A stretch of 64,000 nt of DNA from Lineus longissimus. Taxonomy: Eukaryota > Nemertea > Pilidiophora > Heteronemertea > Lineidae. A program made the position numbers and the translations under genes. The stretch lies in assembly GCF_910592395.1 (NCBI RefSeq), contig NC_088314.1, positions 14,632,001 through 14,696,000 of the forward strand. The letters are read 5' to 3'. Of this stretch, positions 32,050 through 45,600 are shown piece by piece (positions within the stretch are counted from its first letter, which is position 1; the number at the start of each line of letters is the position of its first letter). Below the pieces are notes generated by a model, which made no database searches, was not told where the DNA came from, and saw nothing but the letters and a program-made list of their open reading frames with translations.

Positions 32050-34531
32050 TCGCACCAGGACTTGTGCGTGCTAAAAATAAATAAAAACACGTTTTTCTCT
32101 ATTTTGAGAGTAAACATTTTCTTGTAAAAACATCGAAAACTTTAGGAAATATAGTTTCTTAATGAAATGAAATGGTCCATTGCTCACCTGTGTGTTATGG
32201 TTGAACATGGATGCAGTTCAAAAAAGGTTTTGCTTACGGCACTATTTGGGACATTGTTTATCCGACCATAAAATGATACACACTGCTTTACCAATAGCTG
32301 TAAAAGGAAGATGATGACTCTTCAGGAAGTCTGCATGAACTACAAGGACTGCGGTTAAAGGGGGACTATAGGCAGGCGCAGTGGGGTTAAGTTGGCCATC
32401 TTCAGGTGACTGATATACACAGTAAGGGCACTGGGCCATGTTGGATTCAGCACTTACTATATTCCTCGTACAAGCATGAATAGTTTCGACATACTGTTAG
32501 ATGTGAGAGAACCCTAGTGGCGACTTCGTGTAACTTTATCTTGCCTACCAAACTGTTGCCTATAGTGTCCCTTTAATATAAACTACACGCACCGCGATGT
32601 CAGCATCCCATTAGACAAATTGCCTGACTTTTGACACCACTTGCTGTAAACAATCGGTAGGTTCGCCTACTTGGCCTCAGCAGCCTCCTCCCCAACAAAG
32701 GTCCATCCTGCACGAGGAGCCTGGGTAAGTCTTACATTTACCACGGCCTGGGGAGGCGTGTACGAATGTATACATTGGAATATACATGTATGATAGTTTC
32801 TAAATTGTTTCAGTCTTTACAATGCGCAAGTCCTGATTTTAAATATATACATATATGGGGAAATTTGATCAAAATCCATCCCAGTAGCCCACCCCCCCCC
32901 CCCCCGGTAAATACATGTATCGCCATATGTTATGTGGATTAAGCCAGTGCCTAGCTCATGGGGCCCATCTGATTATTGTGGAAATCAGCAGTGTATTTCA
33001 TTGCTGACCGATACTTTTATTTGGCAATAAACTATTCAGTTGAGCAGTCCTCATCGTGAGAGTTTTATGACCTCGGTTTGCCTTGTTTATAAACCATGAC
33101 TTATGATTATTTACAAATGATTCAGGAAGTTGGTTACTGTGCGCATTTTTTATACGGTAAAAAAGAGTAATTATTGCGAGTGTGTCATGAATCTGGTCTG
33201 TAATATTTTACGGCTGCGAAAGAAACAGGTTAGAGGATGTTCTTTTTCTAACATTAGCGAAGTTTTTATCTGTCATAATGGCATAACATAATGATTTGCA
33301 GACGCATTATTGATACAAATCAATATAAAGAGGACATTTTGAATAGTTCCAGCGTTGTAATTCTGACCTGCCCCAGCTTTCCACGTTGAGCCAAGGATGG
33401 GTGGGAAAGTAGGAGGCATGTAGGCCCGTGGTACGAAAGAAACAGAAAACAACACCGTACATGATTCTCCTGAATATAGGCTACTGATTACGCGCCAGAC
33501 TTGCCTGAAACCCTCGTCATTATAACAAGGACATGGGTGACTTCAAAGTTGGTGTTATTGTTAATTTTGTGCAAGTGTTAGGGCTTTTATGCAGCAACAA
33601 GACAATATTTGAGAATGACGCTATGATCAACACGAACTTAAGGTGTAAAGCTAAGCGTAGACGGCCTTGTTTGTGGAAATGATGCATCCAGGGCTGCTGA
33701 AAAACTATAACACTTTCCCAAAGTTAACACCAACACCAACGTTGAAGTCACCCAACCTAGAAGGGCAGCGTCACCTCAAAGTTAAGGTTCCATTCCCGTC
33801 ATAGACGACCTGGCTTGTGATCATTAGCAAATCACTTCAATTTCATCCTGGTACATTTGGAAGGGCAAGCAGAAGACACCATCCTGCATATGCCATCCAG
33901 GTGAAAGTGAGAAACTTGGATAGCTTACGATGGACTCCGCCCGAATAATTCCAAGCAAGAGCAAACGCAGAAGAAAAAATGTAGCCACTCCTCGGTAATG
34001 AACTATATTCAGGAGAATCAACCAGATTTTCACCATGAAGTTGGTATTGAAAAGGATACATCATTTTTACCCACTTTTGCCCTACAACTATTGTCTTAAA
34101 TTTAAGTGCGTGCTGCGATCCAACCATTAAGAATGTGTGAAAAAAATATTTTGGGTACCCTTACACCAAAGTTCTAGGGTCATTTCCACAAAGTTGTCCA
34201 AAATTGTCATTTTCTGAGACTGTGGCTCTTAAAAATTCAATGCCCTAGTAAGAAAGCTGCCAGTGCCAGTTTCAGTTTTAGTTTGCTACTGTTTGGCTTG
34301 GACGTCCACACTACGAAACACTATGAAACAATGCTAATGCTGCCAAACGAATACAGGCCATTTAGTTCAGATGGTGGATCACATGATCACCAGCTCTTTT
34401 TTGATTTGCTGCTTTTGCCAAGTTTGTCAAGAATGTGCACGTCCTGGAGACAGTTTTCCGATGCTTGTCAGCTGGACTTTGTTGACGCCTTGGTGTCGCG
34501 ATTGTTCATTCTACCAAATAACTGAAAACAT
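32050..34531. other. No recognisable gene
   Basis: Apart from a C run at about 32,890-32,906 and open frames below 100 codons without recognisable motifs (34,283-34,525; 33,843-34,127 on the minus strand) I see nothing that can be supported. Confidence 0.4.
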
Positions 34532-35978
34532 ATGACTCTTTCCGCATATCAGAGATCCAGGATAATCGCACTCCACCGGCATTACCCTGATGCAAGTTAT
34601 CGCTTCCTGGCTGCTCATTTAGCCAATGATTCGCCACCTTTTTTTGTGAACTGGAGAACTGTCCGGCGTTGGGTTCTACGCGAGGAACCAAATCAACAGA
34701 CCGGTCAAATTCGTCGTCACAAGTTCTCAAAGAAGATCTTGCGGGATTTCATTGACCGTCAATTGAAAACGAACGACGAGTACACCACGGCTGAATTAGC
34801 GGCAATCTATGAGGAGGAATACAACATTACAATATCAAGAAGCACGATTTCTAGGGCTAGGCAAAAAGCCGGTTGGAAAATCTGCGGTGCCAAATATTGT
34901 CAGATCGTAAAACCTCAAAACAAAATTAAGCGAATGGAGTACGCATTGAAATGCCTGGCCGAACAAGAGACGTTCGAAGACATGATCTTTTCGGACAAAT
35001 CATCAGTGTGGTTAGAGCGTCATCGAAAGAAGGCCTACAGCAAGTTCGGAAAATCAGCTTTGAAACCAAGAGGGAAGCACCCAGTAAAGGTACACGTATG
35101 GGCCGCCATTAGCCGCAGAGGTGCAAGCCAGATCTGCATCTTCGAAGGAAAAATGAACGCCTCCATGTTCCTGGATATATTAAAAGAAACCGCTGTTCCC
35201 TTTATTTGTGAGCATTTCCCTGATCATCACCGCTTCATTCAAGACAACGATCCGAAGCACGTTTGCAAGAAGGCACAGGAGTTTTAGGTTGAGAATGGGA
35301 TTAACTGGTTCCAAACTCCGCCAGGTAAGGACCGCAGTTTTGTTATTATCTATCTTTCTAATCCTAAGTCCATGCACATTTGGCAAGTCGGCTTTAGGCT
35401 TTACTGCGTGTACCAAATGTACACCATGGGAGTTTTACATGTAATTTGAGTGGTTACTCTATTCTTCAGGCTCCAGTGTTGTACGCAGGGGAGTAACCCA
35501 TCCCCCACACCTTAGTTGACGTCTTTGTTTATGTGCCAAGAGGACCTTAGAACAATCTACATTTATACTCGTGCCTGTTTTCAGCCATGAAAACTAATAT
35601 TTACATGTGTTGTGGGAAGGGGGGGAGCACTATTGAGCTCTCAATAAGGTTGCTCATGGTTTAAGCGGGTAAGCATGGTAAGAGTGAATGCCCGCCGAAA
35701 ACATTGAGGGCATTTCAAAAAGCTTTACAGGCCGACTGGTGATAAAATGTTATAATTTTCCAGAATCCCCTGATTTGAACCCAATAGAAAATCTTTGGGC
35801 CGAATTAAAACATCACCTGAGGACTAAAGTAAAACCTTGGAACAAGGATGAACTAGTCGCAGGGATACAGGACTTCTGGAGCACAGTAACTATAGAGAAG
35901 TGCAACCGATATATCCAACACCTAACAATGGTTCTGCCCAAGGTCATCGAGTATGAAGGAGCTGCCTCAGGATACTAA
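34532..35978 (+). pseudogene. Tc1/IS630-type transposase with an intron and one nonsense codon
   Basis: Residues 1-120 form two helix-turn-helix regions (for example YQRSRIIALHRHYPDASYRF, and ISRSTISRARQKAGW). The DDE core has D155 in FSDKSSVWL, D240 in QDNDPKH and, after a spliced intron (35,325-35,763, CCAG|GTAAGG ... TTTTCCAG|AA), E in SPDLNPIENLW. Phases agree across the intron. A TAG at 35,285-35,287 interrupts the frame just after AQEF; the same frame then continues cleanly with VENGINWFQTPP. It is therefore a nearly intact copy with a single nonsense codon. I could not find terminal repeats. Confidence 0.85.
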
Positions 35979-36625
35979 AACGTAAGTTCGTTGTCTTCTT
36001 TCACTGCATGTCCGTCGCCGAGGTCTTTGGTATAATTCAGGTTTTCAAATACCTTCAGGTACACGCGCATTATTTACAGATTTAGTGCGCACGTGTAATC
36101 GGGTTGGATTCCGTCACGACAAACTATGATGTGTACACGTCAGGCACAATACACGTCCGTCCACCTAACTATGGCGATCCGAAGCGGTAATAATATATAT
36201 AAGTTTAATCAATTTGTACACGTATGGGTGAAAAGCGGTCACCCAACACTGTAAAATATGAGTGTCCATCATGACGGTATGCTTTCGGCAGAGTATAACA
36301 GTGCTTCGGTGTCGATGTGAAACTGTGAATCGCCACCACCCAAATAAGCTGTCGCTCTTTTTTTACTCTGATTGACTCAATAGAATAGAAGTTTTTATGC
36401 TAATGATTAAAAAAAGTCTAAAAGCGACTGCGTTCATGTTCCTGGGTATCCAACCTCGTGCTCAGGCAAGCCACATACATGTAGGCCTATTATACTGTCA
36501 TGAGGTGGTTGCGAGGTTGTCGCCATGACGTCACCACCCACGCCCACCGATGCGGCCACATCCGAGACTTTCGTCGGAACAGTTCATTATTCAACAACAG
36601 GTCGTCACGTCGTTCCTGAACGAAA
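35979..36625. other. Region upstream of the BEN gene
   Basis: No coding region seen. The BEN gene promoter and 5' UTR are expected here. Confidence 0.35.
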
Positions 36626-39600
36626 ATGGATAAACGCAAGAAGAAAAGCAAAACTACCTACGTTTGTGTTAGGTGGACTGGGAACAATAGCAAAGTTTAC
36701 GATGGTCGGATAAACTGGATCGCAAAAACAAGGGTGGTGACAAAAAAAGGTCAGTTACCTAAAAACTGCGAGAATGTTAAAATAAAATGGTACAAAAAAA
36801 AATGGAACGCCACTTTCATTGGCAACGAAGATGACGTGCCATTGAAATATTTACGTATGCGAAAACAATGGGAGCAGGAATACAAAGGGAAGGTAGGCAG
36901 TTTAAACGAATACTTTTTGTACTCTGGTAATTGCAGTGTACGCCATCACGGTACAGCGTACACGGTACAGCGTAAGCGTACATGTAAACTTGACACTCCT
37001 CCGCAAGAAAATTCTCCAAAATGCTCAAGGGGTCCGATTTTCAGAGTAGATTAACAATATGTAAACTTCTATTTAAGCAAGGATATATCTATACAATAAG
37101 AGAGGATGTCCGATTCTGTGATGAACTCCTTCTAGAGATTGAGCGTGCGTAGGCGGTGACAGTCCATACCAACATAGAGCCTGTGGGTTGCACTAGGTTT
37201 TAAGCGAAAAAAATGTGCAGAATCTTGACTTTAAGGGGTCACAATAAGGGTTTTAAGTTCTGATCACCGAATTCTCCCAACAGCGCATCATGGGATGACA
37301 CCAATTTGCATGCAGAGGCCAGATGGCAGCACTGTGGAATTTTGAACTAGAGATTGAAAACAGCGACAGCAATTTGGCAACTATCTGTGAGTGGATAGAA
37401 CTGCCAGTGAGGTTTTAGGCATGTGAAATTGAAGAAATTTACATGTAAAATTTGCTTTTGACAAGGAAGTCCTTTGTTGAGCTGGACGTTCTATTTTTAG
37501 ACATAGGGAAGCCCACTGGATAATCCTGACACCTGGCTGTAGGAGGTTGGAACTAATAGTCTCGCACACAGGTAAGTGCCTTTAGAAGTGCACTGTTGTT
37601 GCCTTCATATTAATCCAGTGTGCAAGACTTTTTGTTCCTCTGCAAACACATGGTTGCTTTGTAAAACGCGAACAATAGGTAGGAAAATGACATGAATTAG
37701 CACACTGAAGTGCTATTGTGCTGAGCAGGCGTGTGGCAGGCATTGTGCTGCTTTATGCTGCTTTTGCAAGTTAGGAAGAAGTGCTGGATAGATTGTTTTG
37801 TGTGGGCCAAAATGAAAATGAAAATGCTAGGGCCTACCATCAATCATGTGATGTCCATGGCCGTAACATCATGGATGATATGCATGTTTGTTAGGGCTAG
37901 GCTTATAAATGTGTACTGTGTAGTTGTTATCAGTATAGCGGTGCCGGTGGTCATTAATAGGGCTGCTTCTGTGGATTGGCAAGTTAAGTTAAGCCAGCCA
38001 GCCAGAGGCAGAGCTGGATAGGCCCTACTACATGTAGCCTACATCCTAATTTCTGTGCCTGGGATGGGGTAAATGTGGTGTAATCATGATGGGTACATCT
38101 TAACTGTGACCTGTGGAAGTTTAGATGCCATTGTACCTAGGCCCCCTACAGCGATCAGAATAGAATAGCATAGTGCTGCTCATAGTCACCCAATTGTCAC
38201 AGCAGTCAAAGTAAGTTACATTTCAATGGTTCTTGCAAAGGATAAAATCAGGACCTGCCTCAATACTAACTCACGCAACCAGGGCGCCACAGCCTGTGCT
38301 CACCAAAGTAGAATAAAACAAACCCGATTAAATCAGGGTCATCAGCTGTGGCTCACCCCCACTATGTGCCTTGGACATTCACCCATCATTCAAGTCCATT
38401 CCTTTATCATTTTCCCCCACTTTCTTCCAGATGTCCTCCAATCAGATGCCACCCCACTGCCGAATAGTTGCCCTCATCAAGCATCTCAGCAGTCTACAAA
38501 AAACAGTCAACAACAAACTCATGGATATACAGGTAAAGTCCTGGACTGGCACACCATCAAACCAGCTTGACTTTCACTCTCTTGGAGCACAGTTTAACCT
38601 GTCACTAAACGCAGCATTAATCAATGCCAACCTATTAAAAGACAACCTCATAGCTGACAACAAGCGGAAGGGCAATCCAAAATCAACACCAACAGCGAAG
38701 AAGGTCTGCTACACTACCAAACCCCAGCCGCCAAAAGCCGCCGCCGCCGCCGCCACCGCCACCACCTCACTCAAGGCGACAACACTGGCCACGCCTCAGC
38801 TGACTCAATCTCCCTCATATGCTGTTCCTGATGCCGCTGCCATGAGGCCAACAATACCATCACCATCTTCCACACCCACTGCTTCTCAGGATCTGTGGGA
38901 TGAGGTTGATGATGACACTTTGAGCCAGAGCTTCGACGACACCCTCAACAGTACAGACTTCTCAATGATCTCTACCCCAATCAAAAACGAAGATGAGGCT
39001 GCGAGTGGAAAGGCGGCACCAAAAGACTAATTACCACTGATTCATTTATTTTGGAATAATAAATACAAGATATTGATGTTTTTTATTTTGGAATAATAAA
39101 TACAAGATATTGATGTTTGTAAACATGCCGTCTTCACTCCTTTCTTTTTCAACTCCCCTTCAGATCTCTTAATATAAAAACTCAACAATGCCAGCACACG
39201 GGAAACGAAAATCATCCCTGGATCGAAAGAGCCCCGCTGCCAAACGATCACAAACAACTCGAAATACTCAGAAAATGCAAGTCGTCGTACACTGGAACCA
39301 GCCCCAACATCTGCTCCACCAGCATATTCGTACAATGAGGACAGCTTCGTTCATGCCACAGTTATAGGTCCCATGAACATTCAGTGCAGACATTGCAAAG
39401 CCGTAAAATTCAAAGGAGAGACACCAGGATTCTGTTGCAATAATGGCAAGCTAAAATTGCCTGAACATCCAACTCCTCCCCCACACTTGAACTCGCTCAT
39501 ATCCAATGCAAATGCAGATTCAACGCATTTCCTACAAAACATCCGTTCATACAACTCTGCCTTTCAAATGACGTCCTTCGGATGCAACCGATTTCTCCTT

Positions 39601-42600
39601 CCAGGTTAGAATCCAACCTATACTATCCAAGGTCAAGTATGCCATCGCATCGGTGATTTGTACCCAGATGCCACTGCACAGCCACAGTTCCTCCAAATAT
39701 ACTTCGTCCAATACCGATCACACGAACTCAAACACCGTCAGAGCATTACTGGCAATGGAAACTTAAGAACTCACCTCATCAATGCGCTCAATTCACTCCT
39801 ACATGCACAGAATAAATACATCCGACAGTTGAAAAGTGCAGTTGAATACCTCTCTCTCCAGGAGTCACAAGACCTAGGAGTTGTAATTCATGAAGACAAA
39901 ACACCTCAGAAGGAACATCCACGTCGATACAATGCACCATCCGGGGACGATGTCGGTATCCTAATGCCTAATGAACCTACAGCCACAAGAGACATCATAC
40001 TGCACCAACGTTCAGGACATTTGCAGCATATCTCAGAACTACACAGAGCGTATGATGCGCTACAATACCCAATTCTATTCCCTTACGGCACAGACGGCTA
40101 CAGCATCTATTTAAAATCTGAAACAAACAAGAAAGTGACTCAAATGCAATACTATGCACTCATGGGACCGTGGTCGGAGTGGTCGTGTTACCGGGGTGGT
40201 CGTGTTAGCGAGGTTGGGAATCCCCAGACGAAATACATGATTATTTTTCCCGCCAAAATTGCCGACTGCATGGCGTGTGTACGCTGTACTACCATAGCAA
40301 CGCTGCCTGATTGAGATGATGCACGCTCCAAAGTTTTGTTATCATGCCTCGCAAGAACAGTTCGTCGATAAAATTACATGTTACATTCTCAGAATGAGTT
40401 AGAAAAGGTAATTTTGTAACTCATTTTATCCACAAAGTTTTATTATCTGCCCGACGTGACGCATTTGCGGGCAATTTGGTGAATCATCCTCCATGTACCC
40501 GACTGTTTGTGACGATTGAAGTAAACTTGTCGTACGATTCCACGTGAGCCGTAACTCATGTTAAGTAATGCTACAGTTTTAATCAAGTCTATTTTCAGTC
40601 AAAATATTTAAAGAAATATAAAATGATACTGTAGTAGATCAACCAAGTTCTCCATATCATAAAACATTCAAACGTCTCGCAAGCTTGTTATTGTCATAAG
40701 TGTGGTCTTCAAACTACCCGCCGTTTATTATAAGTTCATATGCAAATCACGCAAATCACATGATTTTGCTGCTGCTGAGTGCGCATGTCTGGTACTGAAC
40801 TGGCTCAGTAATGAAAACAAACCATGAAAACGTTAGAAAAGGAAAGTTTATTTATTCATTTACACTTATACAATTGATCATACCTGCAAAATCACATTGT
40901 ATTTTTTGTTTTCATATGTATTCCCATGGCCATTGTCCCCGTCTCAACAAAGCTTGGCAGCGAGGTGCTAATTACTATGCCGCGGTCGCGACCGATTACG
41001 GCAATTAGGCCTGGTGGTCGGGTTAGCGGGGTTGATTTTCAGTTTGGGACCGGCCAAGCCAGTGGTCGCGGTCGGGGTACCGGGGTGGTCGTCTTAGCGG
41101 GGGTCTCTTAATGGTAATTAGAGAGGAAACCATTCGGGACTGGAGAATCGTGGTCGCGTTAGCGGGGTGGTCGCATTACCGGGGTGGTCGCCAACCGGGG
41201 TTCCACTGTACTTTCACCAAGAGCCCCATGCAACAGCCACCTACTTCAAGACCCGATACTCCAGCAACAAGACAATCACCATGCAAAAGAAAAAGGCTTA
41301 CTCCAAAGAGGCTGGACAGCATTTACAACAAAACAGTAAGTTCACCTTGATATCTATGTAAGAGTTGGTATTGGTCAAAGTTCAAGATTTTACTGTTAAC
41401 ATGACACGAATTTAAAGATTTAAAGAGAGGATCCGGTCACTGGTTAAGGAGTAATGGCACTTTTTGTGTTTTTCTTTCTGCCTTCTGGTGACCAAACCAA
41501 GAATCAGATCAGATTGAAATTCATTCATGCATTGTGTGGCTGCATGGACCAAGGGTTGCAATATGTACAAATTTTCAGATTAACAGCCCTTGCGGTTACG
41601 AAATTTGCTGTGATAACATAGGAAGACGACGATAGACAACACATCCTCCTAAAGCTCACCAAGGTGAGCGACGAGCTAAAAAATATTAAAATTGTTTGTA
41701 CTCTTTCAGGCAGGATTGAGACAAACACTGGCTCCCAGTAATCATGAAAATGAAGGCCAGACATTGATTATTGCAAAGGGTAAGTTACCACAGATTTGCC
41801 TTTATTTTTTCATCTGCTGAGCAGGCAATGCAATTTCAACCCTATTTATCTACTCTTTCTGTTATAGGTGCTATATCTGACATAACACGGGACCTGGGTG
41901 CTACCATATGCCAGCACCCCCTAAATTTGTCACTTCAGACCATATCAGGCCAAATTTAGGTTGTCATAAGTCTGCACATGACCGCCAGACCCCGTTAGCG
42001 AAAGATGAGCAAAATTGGTGGAATGCCTCTCAGCTGGATGTTTATAATAGGTCAGATAAGCTGATTGATTGCACTCCAAGGCCTTCCTCCTAGACATCTG
42101 CTATTGCACTACAGACACCACCTGCTGTGTTAGGTTTACCTGTCTTACTGGGTTCAGTGTTGCTGAATTCGTGCCATGAATTGTTATATAATGTTATATA
42201 ATGATGAGTCATGGATTGGTCAAGGAACAGTTGCTTCAATGATTGTGATGCAGAGAAGCAGTGTATGCTTCTGCATTGGTTTCTATCTGATGTCCATGAA
42301 ATTTTCGTTCAAAGTCACTCTACAAACCCTTGGCAGATTTGAAGCAATATTCCTGTTTGTCACTGTTACAATACACCTTGGGATTTCACCCCAGACTGAC
42401 CATAAAATTCCTAGGCCAAGGTCTGCATGGTCTGTGTGTTAACAGAACAGGTAAAGATGAAACAGCATGCTTCATGCTAAACTGGACATTGCAGGATAGG
42501 CAGTATATCCACACCTGATGCATTGCAATTTTTTTAGCTTAAGTTGAAATTGGACGGATAGTTCTGACCTGGCTACAGGGAGTCTGTGTCAGTAAGTAGG

Positions 42601-45600
42601 CCACGCAATAGCATACATTATATAGGTCGCAGGGATGTGTACTATTTTCAAGTTAGGTCGAGATAGAGGCAAGGCTCCTCTCCTAAGAGTAAGGGTGGGG
42701 GTGGTCAAATTCGGATGGATAACAGTGAGCCCAGGGTAATCTAGTTGTACCCCATTCTGTCCCACCGCTTTGCACACGATCGCTCTTCGCAGGGCGGAAC
42801 AATATATTGTTTAAAGCCTTCAAGGCCCCTACATCATTATTGTTTACAGGCCTAACTTAAAAAGCAAGGTACATGTTTTAACCAGTCTGATGAAAAACTA
42901 TGAAAAAAAAATATGTTTTTTTCACATAGGCCTACTATAAACAAACAGTCCGAAAAAGCAGTTACATCCTGCACCATGATCAACTACAATATTGCAATAT
43001 AGAAACAAGCATCCGACAGGACCAATCAGGTCTTCATCTGAAGCATTGCCATTAGGCCTACATTGAGTACACTCTGATTTTGTCAGATGATGTGCCACTT
43101 ACAGGCAGGAGTAACGATAACAAATTCTGTAACACCTGCTGTGGTAGGTCAGCCAGACATGCCATAGGAGATTAGGCTAGATTGCGCTAATCTCTGATCA
43201 CGCCTGATTACCCTAATAACAACATCATCGGGCAATTCAAAGAGAAACTCCAACCTCACGGCCTCAAGGCATTTGCCTTTGCAGCCTGAGGTTCGCTTTT
43301 TAACCTTCGCTAACGGGATCTGGCTGTAATGCACATTTAGGTCCCATTATAACCACTCCTTATGGTCATTGCACAACACCTACATATCAGTTGAGAAAAT
43401 TGGGGTACTTTGATGGCGACCTGGCGGCCATACTTGTCATTGGATTATATTGAAAACTGGGGATATTGTTAGGAGTAAATAGATACACAATCACATGAAA
43501 TCTGGTTGCAATCCCATCATTAGTTTTGGAGTATTAGGACTTAGCTTATTTTTCAAGATAGCCCCCTGGCGGCCATATTGGTTATCGCATTTGACTGAAA
43601 AAAAGAGATGTTGTAGAGAGGACAGAAATGTATATCAACATATTTGGTTGCAATCCGATCATTAGTTTTGGAGCAATAGGACTTTGTTCATTTTTCAAGA
43701 TGGCCGCTTGGCAGCCATATTGGTGGACGGAATCTGGGATAATCTGGGTTTCAAAGTAATAGGAGTTTGATTTTCAATATGGCCACCTGGTGGCCATATT
43801 TGAAGTCTGAGCGGGCCGAATTCTACGGGAAGAATAGAGGGTCACTAAAATCATGTCCACACACAAGTTTAGAGTCTTGTAGATCAAATTGAAATGAAAT
43901 GTGCCACCTATTATTGGTGATTTAGTGAATTTTGACCTCTGTGACCTTGAAAAATAGGTCAAATCAAAACCCACAGGATATATGATTGTACCCTTGCTAG
44001 AAGTAATTTTCCTTTCAATAATAGGGAAGATATTGCATGCTTTCACTTTACGTTTGGCCCCCTGGTGGCCAAAACGTGAATCGGACCAGACCGAAACTTT
44101 GTCTCCAAGGTGTCATCACATAAGGGTACATGTGTTCTGAGATTCAACTCAACAGCTCTGAAAGTTTCAAAACGTGCCTTGCCTACGAGCGATGGCAACG
44201 ACGACGGACACCATGTCAAAGCAATAGCTCGAGCTTTGGTGGGTTTGGTCACTAGCTTGAGGTCCCGGCCATTCATGTCTGCATCCGGCTGGGGTCATTT
44301 GGGAACCTGGATGATCTTCGAAGCATGTGATAATTTAGTTCCATCAAAAAATCATTCATAGGACCTTATTTTTGGTTTTTGTATCCCTGTACATCCACTG
44401 CACAAAATGTACAAAGTAGTCTAAGCGACACTGTCTCTTTGGCAGTTACAGTCTGTCCAGTAGTTTCTGAAGTGAGGGTCTATTAGTTTGGCCCGGTTAT
44501 TATGGCTTCATCCAGCATTTAATACATGTACTACCATTCACATTGGGTGTGTATTTCCATCCATTCTCTTGCCATTTGCTCAGGGAGTCGAGTGATCAAG
44601 CAATGGATAGTTCAAAAGTTTACCCCCCCCCCCCCCCCCCCTAGTCATTTGAACTCCCACTGTTGATATTTTTCCACAGTCCTTAACAAAACAATGTAGT
44701 ATAACTTGGGAGCAGAGTCCACGTATCCTAACAAGAACAAGGCTTCGCTTATGATGTACAATGTATATAGTGTAAATAATCATGAAAGGTGTGATAATTG
44801 CCGCGTTTTTGTTCTTGTTAAAACAATAGATCCAAGGGAATGCAAAATGTATGCGCCAACTAAAAATCTCCCACTTTCTGTGTAATTTCAGACAAGCAAG
44901 TTATGAATGATATGCTACAGAAAACAACACAAGCTTGGAGTGGTCTCACCCCAGAGAAAGGTGCGCCGTGGTTAGCGAGAAGTCTTGTTAGAGTGGTATT
45001 TGGACTGGAAGTTCTTAGTAGTCAAAGCACTCTCAGTGGCAAACTGGTCGAAATGCCCTTGATGGACAACGACTTTAACAGATAAAGCGTGAGTACTGTT
45101 TGCTGTATACGAAGAGCTGTCAAAGAGTTTTTAATCTTTACAATCGTACAGAAGAAATGCACCAGAAATGAAACGGCCAGGGGCCATTGTGCTCACCGTA
45201 TAGATATTTGGTGCTTTGGAATTCATCCAGATTAAGAAACATTGTACATGTATAGTATATAGGTCAAACCAAAGTCGGTATGACATGTGATGTATCGTTG
45301 CTTGGAGTAAGTACCATAAGAATATCATCAAAAACAAGTCACTAATACCGAGATATTGCACTTTTTACCTATTTTTGTTTTGGCCTCCTGGTGGCTGAGT
45401 TGAGTACCAGATCAGATCGAAATTCGGTGTCCGAGGTTACATGACGTAGGGAGTCATGTGTATCAAATTTCAAGTTCAAAGCTTTAGTGGTTAAGAAACG
45501 TGCCATAGTTACAATCAAACGACCAATTTACGCCATTTGACCTCTGTGACCTTGAAAAGCAGGTCAGATCAAAAACTCATATGATATGTGATGCATCCTT

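Noticed and set aside
41868-41957. A further BEN-gene exon after the acceptor at 41,867
   Set aside because: It runs into a stop after 30 codons and is not needed: exon 3 joins exon 4 in the right phase without it.
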